DNA of 64,000 nucleotides. Source: Barthelona sp. PCE. Its lineage: Eukaryota > Metamonada: BaSk clade. Within the stretch, counting starts at the first letter, position 1; every line of letters starts with the position of its first letter. A model generated the notes under the pieces. That model was given only the letters and a program-made list of their open reading frames with translations. It made no database searches and had not been told where the DNA came from. The position numbers and the translations under genes are program-made. Positions 1-8,773 of the stretch are shown here, piece after piece. The DNA lies in contig JAUFOR010000006.1 of NCBI GenBank assembly GCA_040285745.1, forward strand, positions 62,001 to 126,000, given 5' to 3'.

Positions 1-994
1 ACACAGATACGTATTCCCTCACGACATCAACCTCGTCAATCCACGTTGTTTCTTCATCCAGCGCAATACCCCTGTTTCCACGGTGTAGCTCTCTGATTAA
101 CGATTCGTTTGAGCTGGAATTGTTAAGGAGCGACCCAATTTGCCGCCAGAAGCCTGCTTTAACGCGTGCCTCGACGCCACACTCGACTGTCCACGTATCA
201 CAATCGATCAAAACATCAAAAAGATGCTTTTCTCTAAGCAAAACAATGGAGCTCGTTCCTGCTACATATGCAGAGTGGTTTTCAAAAGGAAACTCAAGAG
301 TTACAAGCGGAAGCACCTCCTGGGTTACACGGAACGGGTATGTGAGGTAAGAAATTGCAATGGCAACCATGCTTGCTAGTGTCGGATTACTGGAATAGAT
401 GAGAAAACGGTCTCCTCTCAGCAGCGCGCCAGCAAGATATGGTAAGTATTTGATGCATGGTTGCAGGACCAGCAGGGAAGTGCAGCACTGACGGTATCTA
501 TAAGTTATTGGGACGTTTAGATTGAAACTGTGTTGCAAGATGTTCACTGTTAGACTATTAGAGCAGAAAGCGCGGTTAATCTGCTGGTATAGGATGCTGC
601 AGATGGTAAGCTGTTGTGTTTCAAGATAGAAAAATAGTGCAGATTCCACTATTGGCTCCAACATCGAGTATAGAGGGAAGCTTGACAGTACAATGAATGC
701 CGCTTGGCGTGCACCGCGCTTGTATTTAGGGTTTCTGAGACAACCATAGACACCAAGACCATAGAAATCAAAGTATCCAAATGATTGTGGAATGCGGAAG
801 TGGACCGTTAGGGACTCATGCGCGTGTGCCCCATCGGGCAATGCAATACTTGCCATTAGCTCATTTATGCGTTTCTCGTCGGCACCGAGTTTAAGTGCTG
901 GCCATTTGTGTATAATCGTGGGGCCGACGTCAAGGTCAAAAGACGCGACGGCGACCATCGGGAAAGGGACTGGATGTTTGATCCCGACGCTCAT
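1..994 (-). CDS. DENN-domain protein (DENND6/AVL9-like), N-terminal part
   Basis: The minus strand is open from an ATG at 994 to the window edge, about 331 codons, so the 3' end is missing. The product begins MSVGIKHPVPFPMVAVASFD and continues with a pattern typical of the DENN N-terminal (longin-like) module: a hydrophobic strand, DLDVGPTIIHKWPAL, a FRIPQSFGYFDFYGLGVYG segment and an AAFIVLSSFPLYS strand. A central DENN-like part follows, with SYVAGTSSIVLL before a DVLID strand. DENN proteins are usually Rab guanine-nucleotide exchange factors acting in membrane traffic; this is family knowledge and not tested here. The subfamily call is tentative. A transposon sits 13 bp upstream of the ATG, leaving only a CCTTTT-containing leader between gene and insertion. 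Confidence 0.6.
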   Translation of the reverse strand, partial: MSVGIKHPVPFPMVAVASFDLDVGPTIIHKWPALKLGADEKRINELMASIALPDGAHAHESLTVHFRIPQSFGYFDFYGLGVYGCLRNPKYKRGARQAAFIVLSSFPLYSMLEPIVESALFFYLETQQLTICSILYQQINRAFCSNSLTVNILQHSFNLNVPITYRYRQCCTSLLVLQPCIKYLPYLAGALLRGDRFLIYSSNPTLASMVAIAISYLTYPFRVTQEVLPLVTLEFPFENHSAYVAGTSSIVLLREKHLFDVLIDCDTWTVECGVEARVKAGFWRQIGSLLNNSSSNESLIRELHRGNRGIALDEETTWIDEVDVVREYVSV

Positions 995-1006
995 AAAGAG
1001 AAAAGG

Positions 1007-1014
1007 AAAAATAT
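1007..1014. repeat. 8-bp target-site duplication, left copy
   Basis: AAAAATAT lies directly outside the left terminal inverted repeat and is repeated exactly at 5250-5257, outside the right one. An 8-bp duplication is the hallmark of hAT-type insertion. Confidence 0.9.
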
Positions 1015-1069
1015 TAGACATGGAGCAAGCAGACTGTACACTAGGGGGGTGGAAAGGTTAATGGCATGA
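1015..1069 (+). repeat. Left terminal inverted repeat of the hAT element
   Basis: Matches the reverse complement of 5195-5249 with two mismatches in the first 50 bp and a third at position 51. It contains a run of six G (CTAGGGGGGTGG) and ends near ATGA, after which the two ends diverge. Confidence 0.9.
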
Positions 1070-1316
1070 GGAGACGGATCCAAGCTATTAACGTTGTCAT
1101 TGTAAAAGCATAAAAAGAAAAAAAATTGGCAGTAGTTGTTGGTCTGCAGTTGTTCCGTTTTCTACTACCGCAATTTTCCAGTACAAATTTACAAACATAT
1201 CGCAATATTAGAGTGCTCAGAAATACATGTGAAAGCTTTCATGTACCTTGTGAACCAGATACCCTACAATAAATCCACAAAAATGTTTCTCCATCATAAA
1301 AATGAAAAAATTGAAA

Positions 1317-4300
1317 TTAGATAGTCTTCACTATTTCTTTCAGTTCATCATACGTAATCCTTGGGGCTGCAGAAGCTTCATTTAATAAAAACCAATTAAA
1401 ACGTATACGAGTTGATAATTTGGTTTGATTCTTGGAATGCAGTCTTTTTAACATAGAAAATTCACGCTCAACTCCAGAATTGCTGGCAGATGCACTGCTG
1501 TGTTGTCTAATTATAGCTCGGAAACCGGGTAAACCCTTCACAGATTCGTGGGTGTGGCCATGAACAAGTGCTGCACGAACATCTCTTTCTCTAATACCTG
1601 TATCATTGAAATCGAACTCATCGGCCACCCTTTGAGCACTTAAAGGGGGCTCACGCACACTTTGGGCACTTGGAGATAGTTCACTCTCCATACGATTGGA
1701 AGAACGGCGACTAGGACTGAGAAAGCCTGTCGATAATGGTAATACAATTGTTTGGGGTTCCACTTCTGGTGTATAGCGCATTACGACCTTCTTTCGATCT
1801 TCATTGGATGGTGAAAAGTCTAAATAGTAATTGGTACAAAGAATCGAAATTATATACCCCACTAACCCTCTATACAACAAAGGATCATTAAAATCTTTTG
1901 CCATATTAACATAAACGTGATCACTAATAAGATGTAATGCGGGACATTCACTTCCACAGCGCTTGAACTTGGTGGGTAAAAATGAAAAAACCATCATACC
2001 TTTTAGTCTTACAAGTTCCCTGTCTGTAACCTTAACTAAACCTCCTCTGTTAATATTGGGTATCTTTGCATCAACATACAGTTGGTATAATTCTTCCTTC
2101 AAACAACTCTTTCTGGGTTTATCATTTGTGATATCTTTAACCTCCTTATTATGATCCTGGAGCTCAACAGTGCTTAAATCTGAGAGAAGAAAAGCCACTA
2201 AAGGTTCGGGCATGATGAGGAATTTGCAAAAATAATGACGAACATACTCAAAAAGACCATCATGGTATATTGCAGCAAGGCTTGCTTCATTTTCTATCCT
2301 TAAATCTGAGCGCCACTTTCGCAATTCAAGTAAAAGTATGGAAACTTGGAAATATGATTGTAAAACTGAAAAATCATTCTTACTGCTCATACGTTGAATA
2401 AAGATCATACGAGAATAAGTAGAAAAATAATTCCTTGCCAATACCCACATATCAGGGCCCAGAGAAAATCCATGAGGCTGCTTATTCCCATCCTTCATGG
2501 CCTCATAAAAAGGAGAAAGAAAATGCCGATAATGATCCTCGTCACAAACAGTATTATTGCTCTTTAACATCCGCTTAATCGCCAAATCCTTAACTTCGTG
2601 GTACTTCAGATTAAGAAACTTTTCAGTGATATCAAAATGAGACATTGTTATTGCAAAATCATCAGGAATTGTTTCTGTTCCCTCAGGTAAAAATAGTATC
2701 TTTGGGATGTCCATGTACAGTCCACCACACAATACATCATAAATCCATTCCAGTGTATCCCAACGAACATTCGAAAGAGATATGGATCTTCCCGTTACTT
2801 CACACCAGACTGCATGGTATTTATAAAACACACGCATAGTATCAACTGTTAACAGCGTCTGTATCTTTGCAAAATTGGCGAGAGATTTCTGCTGATCATC
2901 CAACATTTTTGCATATTTCTCTAAAGAAATCATGGCAAGATGATCAATGAATTCAGTATAATGCTCAAGTACATTGAAACGATAGGCATCATTTGAAAGA
3001 GAGTTACTTAAGGTCAAATCAACGCCTAACAGGCAAGCATTGCGCTGACTTAACAAGTTTTCAAGGTGTTGACATTCGTGAAATGATGTATATGCAAAGG
3101 TAAACATGAGCTTATCGTCAGAAATCAAACCACCTTCAACCACATCACTGTCAGAATGAACAAATGACTCGATCCATTCTTCTGTTAAATTGTTGATAGT
3201 TGCACCAGAAATATCATCTGTAACACTCTCATTCTCTGCTGCAGGTTCAGAAAGTGCAAAGATTGGATGAGTTTCATGGAGAGAAACAACGCTGTTAAGT
3301 CGAGCAGCAGCAGAACGTGAAATGGTACGGTTGGTGAATAAATTTGATAAATCTAGCTTCTTAAACAACGCTTCAACAAATGGATTTTGTGAAACTTGAT
3401 CGATGATATCCATAGTGACGGTTTCATTGGAGACTCTCAACGAATTAAAACTATCAAAATAAGGAGGACTGTAGGATTGATGCTGAATATGACTAGGAAA
3501 GAACTCAAACCCACTGGTTTTTGCCATAATCTTATTCAAAACATGACAAATACAAGGAACTCGTGATATTGACGAGCATGCATCACATATCTTTTGAAAG
3601 GCGAGCTGTTCTGGCGTGCCATTATCAGTTCCAACAACAATCTTAACTTCAGAATCACCCATGTCAATAATAACATCTTCTAAGCACCAGCGATCCCTGT
3701 TTTTCCTCTCGATGATTGAATATGACTGGATGATTTTGTATTTTTTAAGCCGAGACAAAAACTGTTCGCACAGATCCTGAGCACGCTTGTATTTCGCACC
3801 CTTGTCGGTTTCAGGTACTTCAAAATTACGCACAGTGAAATCTGGGTAATCAAGAGGATTAATGACAACTTCAGTTGCGTGGGAAACAGTGAACTTGGTT
3901 GTAAATACATCAAAGATGATAAACTTACCTTTTAAAGAATCCAAATATTGCTCTAGTGTGATTATTAGATGATCTTTTGTGTACATTTTCGTAGAGCTCT
4001 CCAAAAATGGATGCTCGACCCAAACAAGTTCCAGATCGGTTGGTACCTTCAACATAATAAGTGCAGCACTGTATCCATCGCTTGACAGATCAAATTCCAT
4101 AAAAAGAGTTACGTTTTCTGAATTGTTTGCTGCTTGAACATAAGCAGAGTTAAAAATGGTTTCCAGAATGTAAGGGTGTACAACCTCACCGTAATATGTT
4201 GTGTAATCCCTGAAAGCCCTCTCAGAACCTGGACTGTATTCAGATCTAATGTTTTTCAAACTTTTATCCATCACTAAAAATACAAATGGCAAAGCAAAGC

Positions 4301-5072
4301 CCCTAGCATCGTTAACTCTAGCAAGTGATACCTTCATCTTAGTGATTTGATGTTCTTGAAGTGTTAATTGTTGGAAACGAAGTGGAAATATTGAATCCTG
4401 GATTATTCCAATGTCTGTACAAGTCCACTCACACGTGTCCTTGTTATAATGAATATTTCCTTGACATTTGGTGTTAGCATTATCAGTCACATACTTTAAA
4501 CTACGTTCTGTTATAAAACTGCGTTTTGATGGAGTCGTAATATACACATCATTCAACATTTTTGCCAGTTCAGCGTCCGTAATCCTGATATTACTTGCTC
4601 GAATCATGCGTATAAAATCATCCTTTTCGAACTCAGGTTTTATCCAATTGTTCTTCAAAGCACTCCAGATGATCTTGATATGTTCATCGTTGAGTATCCT
4701 GCGAAGATAGTGTTTACCTGTGAAGATACACAAGCCAATTACATGACAAGAAGCTTTTGAAACCATATCACGTGATATAGGAGCCAGTCTTGGCCCCTTA
4801 ATATTGTTATAAGTAGCTAAAAGCTCTTCGTGAGTTAATATCGCGTACTTATAAGCATTAAAATCATTAGAGTTTGGTAGAACACAGTTTTGTATTTCCA
4901 AACAGCCTACTTCACGGTAATCTGAACGTAAGCCACCTTCAAGACACACATTAGAGTATAAGTGAACACGGACATGATAACTTTCATTATTTTGTTCTTT
5001 TGGATCACTTAGTCTTATTTTATCCATTGGAATACTCACATTGAACGATTGAAAAGTACCTTCTTTGGACAT
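1317..5072 (-). CDS. hAT-family transposase, 1251 aa
   Basis: A single uninterrupted frame with ATG at 5072 and TAA at 1317. Around residue 483 the sequence VVGTDNGTP is followed by RVPCICHVLNKIM. This resembles the hAT pattern of a catalytic Asp followed by a Cys-x-x-His helix (compare CFAHxLN-type motifs in hAT enzymes). Near the C-terminus, SNSGVEREFSMLKRLHSKN (Glu about 1202) matches the hAT C-terminal S-x-x-E-R-x-F-S signature, which carries the last catalytic acid of the RNase H fold. The protein is longer than the usual 600-800 residues and has acidic insertions. A BED zinc finger is not obvious at the N-terminus. The enzyme would cut and paste the element through its terminal inverted repeats. 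Family call is fairly sure; activity is unknown. Confidence 0.75.
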   Translation of the reverse strand: MSKEGTFQSFNVSIPMDKIRLSDPKEQNNESYHVRVHLYSNVCLEGGLRSDYREVGCLEIQNCVLPNSNDFNAYKYAILTHEELLATYNNIKGPRLAPISRDMVSKASCHVIGLCIFTGKHYLRRILNDEHIKIIWSALKNNWIKPEFEKDDFIRMIRASNIRITDAELAKMLNDVYITTPSKRSFITERSLKYVTDNANTKCQGNIHYNKDTCEWTCTDIGIIQDSIFPLRFQQLTLQEHQITKMKVSLARVNDARGFALPFVFLVMDKSLKNIRSEYSPGSERAFRDYTTYYGEVVHPYILETIFNSAYVQAANNSENVTLFMEFDLSSDGYSAALIMLKVPTDLELVWVEHPFLESSTKMYTKDHLIITLEQYLDSLKGKFIIFDVFTTKFTVSHATEVVINPLDYPDFTVRNFEVPETDKGAKYKRAQDLCEQFLSRLKKYKIIQSYSIIERKNRDRWCLEDVIIDMGDSEVKIVVGTDNGTPEQLAFQKICDACSSISRVPCICHVLNKIMAKTSGFEFFPSHIQHQSYSPPYFDSFNSLRVSNETVTMDIIDQVSQNPFVEALFKKLDLSNLFTNRTISRSAAARLNSVVSLHETHPIFALSEPAAENESVTDDISGATINNLTEEWIESFVHSDSDVVEGGLISDDKLMFTFAYTSFHECQHLENLLSQRNACLLGVDLTLSNSLSNDAYRFNVLEHYTEFIDHLAMISLEKYAKMLDDQQKSLANFAKIQTLLTVDTMRVFYKYHAVWCEVTGRSISLSNVRWDTLEWIYDVLCGGLYMDIPKILFLPEGTETIPDDFAITMSHFDITEKFLNLKYHEVKDLAIKRMLKSNNTVCDEDHYRHFLSPFYEAMKDGNKQPHGFSLGPDMWVLARNYFSTYSRMIFIQRMSSKNDFSVLQSYFQVSILLLELRKWRSDLRIENEASLAAIYHDGLFEYVRHYFCKFLIMPEPLVAFLLSDLSTVELQDHNKEVKDITNDKPRKSCLKEELYQLYVDAKIPNINRGGLVKVTDRELVRLKGMMVFSFLPTKFKRCGSECPALHLISDHVYVNMAKDFNDPLLYRGLVGYIISILCTNYYLDFSPSNEDRKKVVMRYTPEVEPQTIVLPLSTGFLSPSRRSSNRMESELSPSAQSVREPPLSAQRVADEFDFNDTGIRERDVRAALVHGHTHESVKGLPGFRAIIRQHSSASASNSGVEREFSMLKRLHSKNQTKLSTRIRFNWFLLNEASAAPRITYDELKEIVKTI

Positions 5073-5194
5073 TAAAAAGATATCGTTGAGACTACCTGTG
5101 AAAAAAGTAAAAAATTGAGATATGCGCTACTAGATTCCACAAGATCTCTTTGTTTGTTATAGTTTTTACAATACCCACAGTGTGGGGTGGTTGA

Positions 5195-5249
5195 TCATAC
5201 CATTAACCTTTCCACCCCCCTAGTGTGAAGTCTGCTTGCTCCATGTCTA
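5195..5249 (-). repeat. Right terminal inverted repeat of the hAT element
   Basis: On the minus strand it starts TAGACATGGAGCAAGCAGAC, as does the left end, including the G6 run. It lies about 120 bp upstream of the transposase ATG, so it is close to or part of the transposase promoter region. Confidence 0.9.
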
Positions 5250-5257
5250 AAAAATAT
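5250..5257. repeat. 8-bp target-site duplication, right copy
   Basis: AAAAATAT, identical to 1007-1014, immediately outside the right terminal inverted repeat. Confidence 0.9.
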
Positions 5258-5305
5258 TCAACAAACGGCTTCTTTTTATTCGTTCTGGATGAATGGGCTT
5301 AGGTC

Positions 5306-5944
5306 CTACTTGTGTGACTTGATTCTGTCAAGCTGAGATGTCAAAGTCCTAGTTTGACTGTCCAACCATTGAATAGATTGAACCTGATGGTTGATAATGC
5401 TCTGTATGTGTACCAGATCGCTTGAGAGATTATTGTTACTCGTGGAGTTTGTCTCAGCCACCTTGTCAGCAAGTCTTCTGTACTTATCTTCAAGATTTTC
5501 AGTAAAAACATCAAGTTCTTGTACACGACGTAGCATTTCCTGTCTGTCGCGTACAACGTTGCCGCTGGGCTTTGAGGTGTTCTCTGCCTCCTTTTTCTCA
5601 AGAGATGCCTCAACATCGTTAAGAATTGTATCAAGTTCAGTTTGTCTCTTCTCCAAAAGGCTTAATTGATTTGAAACTTCATTTTGTGTGGTGGAGAGGC
5701 GCTCCCACGTGTCCTTGAGTGAGTCAATGCGCTTTTGATTAGAGCGAATTTCGCTTTCCCAATGAACAACACGCTGAGCTTCCTTCTGGAATGCAATGGA
5801 CTGTCCATGCAAGGACTCGCACCATTCGTTAATTAATTCTCCGATAGTGCGATCAGCGAGTTCTTCAACTGGTGTAGGTGTGATTTCAGGTTCTTTAGAG
5901 CTTAGTTTTTTCTTTCCAAGGCCCGACTTCAGTTTTAAAGGCAT
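5306..5944 (-). CDS. Nucleoporin Nup62/Nsp1 coiled-coil protein lacking FG repeats
   Basis: A 212-residue protein. After a short basic N-terminus (MPLKLKSGLGKKKL), residues about 30-210 align by eye with the C-terminal coiled-coil domain of Nup62/Nsp1. A TIGELINEWCESLHGQSIAF segment corresponds to the TYAQLESLINKW region, then come HWESEIRSNQKRIDSL, a second coil TELDTILNDVEASLEKK, and the last coil with SIQWLDSQTRTL (compare DSLQWIDQNSALL). In the nuclear pore this domain forms the central-channel trimer with Nup54 and Nup58. The phenylalanine-glycine repeats that normally precede it are absent, and none are encoded in the 214 bp upstream. Either this lineage has dispensed with them here or another gene supplies them. 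Its 3' end lies about 50 bp from the transposon. Confidence 0.8.
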   Translation of the reverse strand: MPLKLKSGLGKKKLSSKEPEITPTPVEELADRTIGELINEWCESLHGQSIAFQKEAQRVVHWESEIRSNQKRIDSLKDTWERLSTTQNEVSNQLSLLEKRQTELDTILNDVEASLEKKEAENTSKPSGNVVRDRQEMLRRVQELDVFTENLEDKYRRLADKVAETNSTSNNNLSSDLVHIQSIINHQVQSIQWLDSQTRTLTSQLDRIKSHK

Positions 5945-6158
5945 TGTGTGATATGTTTTTGTGATAAAGTGAAGAAAGGGAGATGAATTCAGTTATCCAA
6001 GCTTTGAATTTTATTTTTTCTTTCTTTTGGGTCTATATCACAGCAATCCACCACATAAACGAATGTTAACAGGTCAATATTGTGGAAACATGGATGTGCT
6101 ATTGGATCCTTGTTTTTCTTTTCTTTACTTGTTTTCTTGTTGGTGTTTCTTATAAAGC

Positions 6159-8558
6159 ATGGGCAAGCATCCTTTTTCACACATAAATGGCGATACGCGC
6201 ATTGTTTCAGATTTGCATTTGGCGCATTCAAAAATATTGGATTTTAGCCCTGAAAGGGTTGCATACATGGAAGAAAATGGGATCGACACATGGGATGAAG
6301 CCGCTTTGCAACTGTGGAATAATTCCGTTGGCGAGAATGACACAGTTCTTGATCTTGGTGATCTGGTATGGGGCTCAAAGGCATTTGAAACCATAAAACA
6401 TATGCAGGGGAAGCACAAGTTCCTCATCCGTGGCAACCATGATGGTGGAAGCTATGCAAAGTATAGCCGCGTTGGATTCGAGCTTGTGACAGGTGTTAAT
6501 CTGTTTATCAATGGTCATGCATTCAAGTGCAATGAAGGAGAGATCCCAAAACACTGCCACTGTCTTATTTTGGATATTGAAGGTAAACGAGTGCTTTTTT
6601 CACACTTTTTGTGCTTCAATCCACCTCATTTTGATCTGCAGAAATTCCAGCCTGAGATTTTATTTTTAGAGCAGCTTTACAAAGACATGGAGTGCGACGT
6701 GCTCATTCACGGTCACGTACATGAATGGGGCCAGTATTTACCCAATACGAGATGTGTATGTGTTAGCCACTTTGCATTGGAGCATGGTCGCTTCCCAACC
6801 ATCAGAGAGGTCCTCAGTGACGATTACCAGGTCCAAGACAAGTATGTTGATGTTCCAGAACAAGAAATTGTGGAGAAGAAGAAAGAAGCCAAAGAAGAGG
6901 CAGTAACAGACATGGATGACCAAATCAACGTAATTTTGAACGAACGTACTATAGAAGACGAGGTTTTACGTGACTTGTGGGAGAAAACACAAGTTAATTT
7001 GGCAAAGAAAGCGGAGCAAATCATCCAACATAATCAGCATGTTGCTACTGTTCATTCAATGTATCAAGAGAAGCTAAACACGTCACGTGGCGAGATATTG
7101 CAGTACGAGGAGGAGAATGCGTTGTTGAGAACAGAGAATAATAAGCTTCAGCAATCTATCAAAGGTTTTGATGATTTGGTCGGAAAGTTACAGGAGAAAG
7201 CGGCGGATGCGATGGGAGAGCTCACCAATCGCAAAGAGAAGGAGTCTATGTTGACTGATGAGGTTTTGGAGCTGCGTGCAAGACTTCAAGAAACTTCCAC
7301 GAGCAAGACTGACCTTAAAATGACATTAAGCACTGAGCGCGAGCAGCTGCAGCGTCTTCGTGGCGAAAAGGATGGTGTTATCAGTGGGTTAACAGAGAGA
7401 ATCTTTAAGGAGAAGGAAGAGGTGAGGAATCTCAGGGATCATGCAGAAACAGTACAAAACAAGCTTGATGATGCACATACAAGACGATCTTCACTTGAAA
7501 AGGACGTAAAGGATCTGAGAATTCGATCGATGGAGTTGGAGTCGCAGGTTGAAGAATTGTCTCATGAATGTGATATGTTGCGTGACGAAAATGCAGCACA
7601 ATTATCCACAATCAGCTCTTATCGTGCATTGGAGGACAAGGCAACTATTGTACGTCGCAAGAGGAAGGAAAAGTGCGCACGTTTGGAGCAAGCTGCAGTT
7701 GAGTTGCAGTTGGAAAATGATAGGCTTCTTGCAATACTGGCAACAGTTCCCGCGTTCCGTAAACAGATGGATGACTCATCATTAAGATTGGTTGTACCAA
7801 AACTGCATGGTAAACGCGTTGCTTCACTCCGGAACGTTCTAGATATGCCTAACCCTGAAGAACCATCCCGTGAGATGCTCTTTTGGGTACCAAACGAAGT
7901 ATTTGTGGAAGCTCGAAGATTTCAAACTGAGCATTTTCCACCTAGCACACCAGTTCACTTTTTGAACCCATTATTGCTCAAGATCAACAGGATTTGGCGT
8001 GAGAAAACCGACCGCCGAATTGCAACCAATAAGACAACGACAGTGAGGAGGAGACGTTCTGAAGAGTTGCCAAAACCATCACTGCAAATAGGTGCAGTGT
8101 GTGATACCATTAATTTACGTAATCGTCTACTACAGTATAATTCTATGCCTGCTGCTGAGAAGCAAAAGCTTGTCATCGATGCTGTAGTGACAGCTTCTCA
8201 TCATAAAACACAGGCGACTAGAAGCACAGTGATAGACATGCCAGATATAACAGTGCTGAAGAAGCAGGCGTATTTGCAGGGTGTGAGGCTCATGGGTGAA
8301 TATGCTGGAGCGTTTTCAGAGAAGTTAGGCCAGCAAATAACGAATTTGAGTGGTACATTTATTGAGGAGATGCATAGATTGCGACTTCCTGTTGCTGCAA
8401 CGTCAATGTCTCAAGAATTCGTCAGCGAGCTTATATTAGCAAGTCGTAAGGAACGAGAAAAGGTTCGTAGCTCATTTATAGAGGCGTTACAAAGTGGTCA
8501 GTATGCAGCACAGCAGCATTCGATTTCTGATGACGAGTTTGATTCAGACACGGACTAA
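6159..8558 (+). CDS. Calcineurin-like metallophosphoesterase fused to a long coiled coil
   Basis: 799 residues. Residues 1-210 carry the metallophosphoesterase motifs in order: SDLHLAH (about 17-23), GDLVWG (67-72), RGNHD (91-95), a histidine in VLFSHF, and HGHVHEWG (about 184-191). These ligand the two-metal centre. The arrangement, with a WNNSVGENDTVLDLGD linker, resembles small bacterial and phage phosphoesterases more than eukaryotic protein phosphatases. Residues about 215-530 are a continuous charged heptad region; the C-terminus (530-799) is basic and helical with an acidic tail. The ATG at 6159 is the first in frame and follows a T-rich leader. Substrate and location are unknown. The coiled coil suggests a structural or cytoskeletal anchor. 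Confidence 0.75.
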   Translation: MGKHPFSHINGDTRIVSDLHLAHSKILDFSPERVAYMEENGIDTWDEAALQLWNNSVGENDTVLDLGDLVWGSKAFETIKHMQGKHKFLIRGNHDGGSYAKYSRVGFELVTGVNLFINGHAFKCNEGEIPKHCHCLILDIEGKRVLFSHFLCFNPPHFDLQKFQPEILFLEQLYKDMECDVLIHGHVHEWGQYLPNTRCVCVSHFALEHGRFPTIREVLSDDYQVQDKYVDVPEQEIVEKKKEAKEEAVTDMDDQINVILNERTIEDEVLRDLWEKTQVNLAKKAEQIIQHNQHVATVHSMYQEKLNTSRGEILQYEEENALLRTENNKLQQSIKGFDDLVGKLQEKAADAMGELTNRKEKESMLTDEVLELRARLQETSTSKTDLKMTLSTEREQLQRLRGEKDGVISGLTERIFKEKEEVRNLRDHAETVQNKLDDAHTRRSSLEKDVKDLRIRSMELESQVEELSHECDMLRDENAAQLSTISSYRALEDKATIVRRKRKEKCARLEQAAVELQLENDRLLAILATVPAFRKQMDDSSLRLVVPKLHGKRVASLRNVLDMPNPEEPSREMLFWVPNEVFVEARRFQTEHFPPSTPVHFLNPLLLKINRIWREKTDRRIATNKTTTVRRRRSEELPKPSLQIGAVCDTINLRNRLLQYNSMPAAEKQKLVIDAVVTASHHKTQATRSTVIDMPDITVLKKQAYLQGVRLMGEYAGAFSEKLGQQITNLSGTFIEEMHRLRLPVAATSMSQEFVSELILASRKEREKVRSSFIEALQSGQYAAQQHSISDDEFDSDTD

Positions 8559-8773
8559 TAGCTCGATACAGAAATATATATGAGCAAACACAACACCAGT
8601 AAAAAGAATTCATGGAAAAGTTTTTCTGGCGGCATTTTGTATTTTATATTTTATATACTTACTTGCTGTAGTAGTGCAATTGTGGAGAAATTCTTCGACA
8701 TTAAACATAATAATTATAGCTATTGTGTTATCACATTTAATACCGTTTTTTTTGCTTTTTGCAAGATGACTTA

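Larger units (their letters stand above)
1015..5249 (-). mobile_element. Complete hAT-type DNA transposon (4235 bp)
   Basis: The element is bounded by near-perfect terminal inverted repeats of about 50-55 bp, both starting TAGACATGGAGCAAGCAGAC, and flanked by the 8-bp direct repeat AAAAATAT. It contains one long intact reading frame (1317-5072, minus strand) whose C-terminus resembles the hAT dimerisation/catalytic region. It lies between the 3' end of the Nup62 gene and the start of the DENN gene, which would otherwise be only about 60 bp apart. The exact duplication and the uninterrupted frame suggest a recent insertion and possibly an active copy. Ends, TSD and ORF are seen directly; activity is inferred. 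Confidence 0.9.

Noticed and set aside
792-1061. Plus-strand open frame next to the transposon
   Set aside because: It lies opposite the clear DENN coding frame and runs into the transposon end; its sequence has no coding character.
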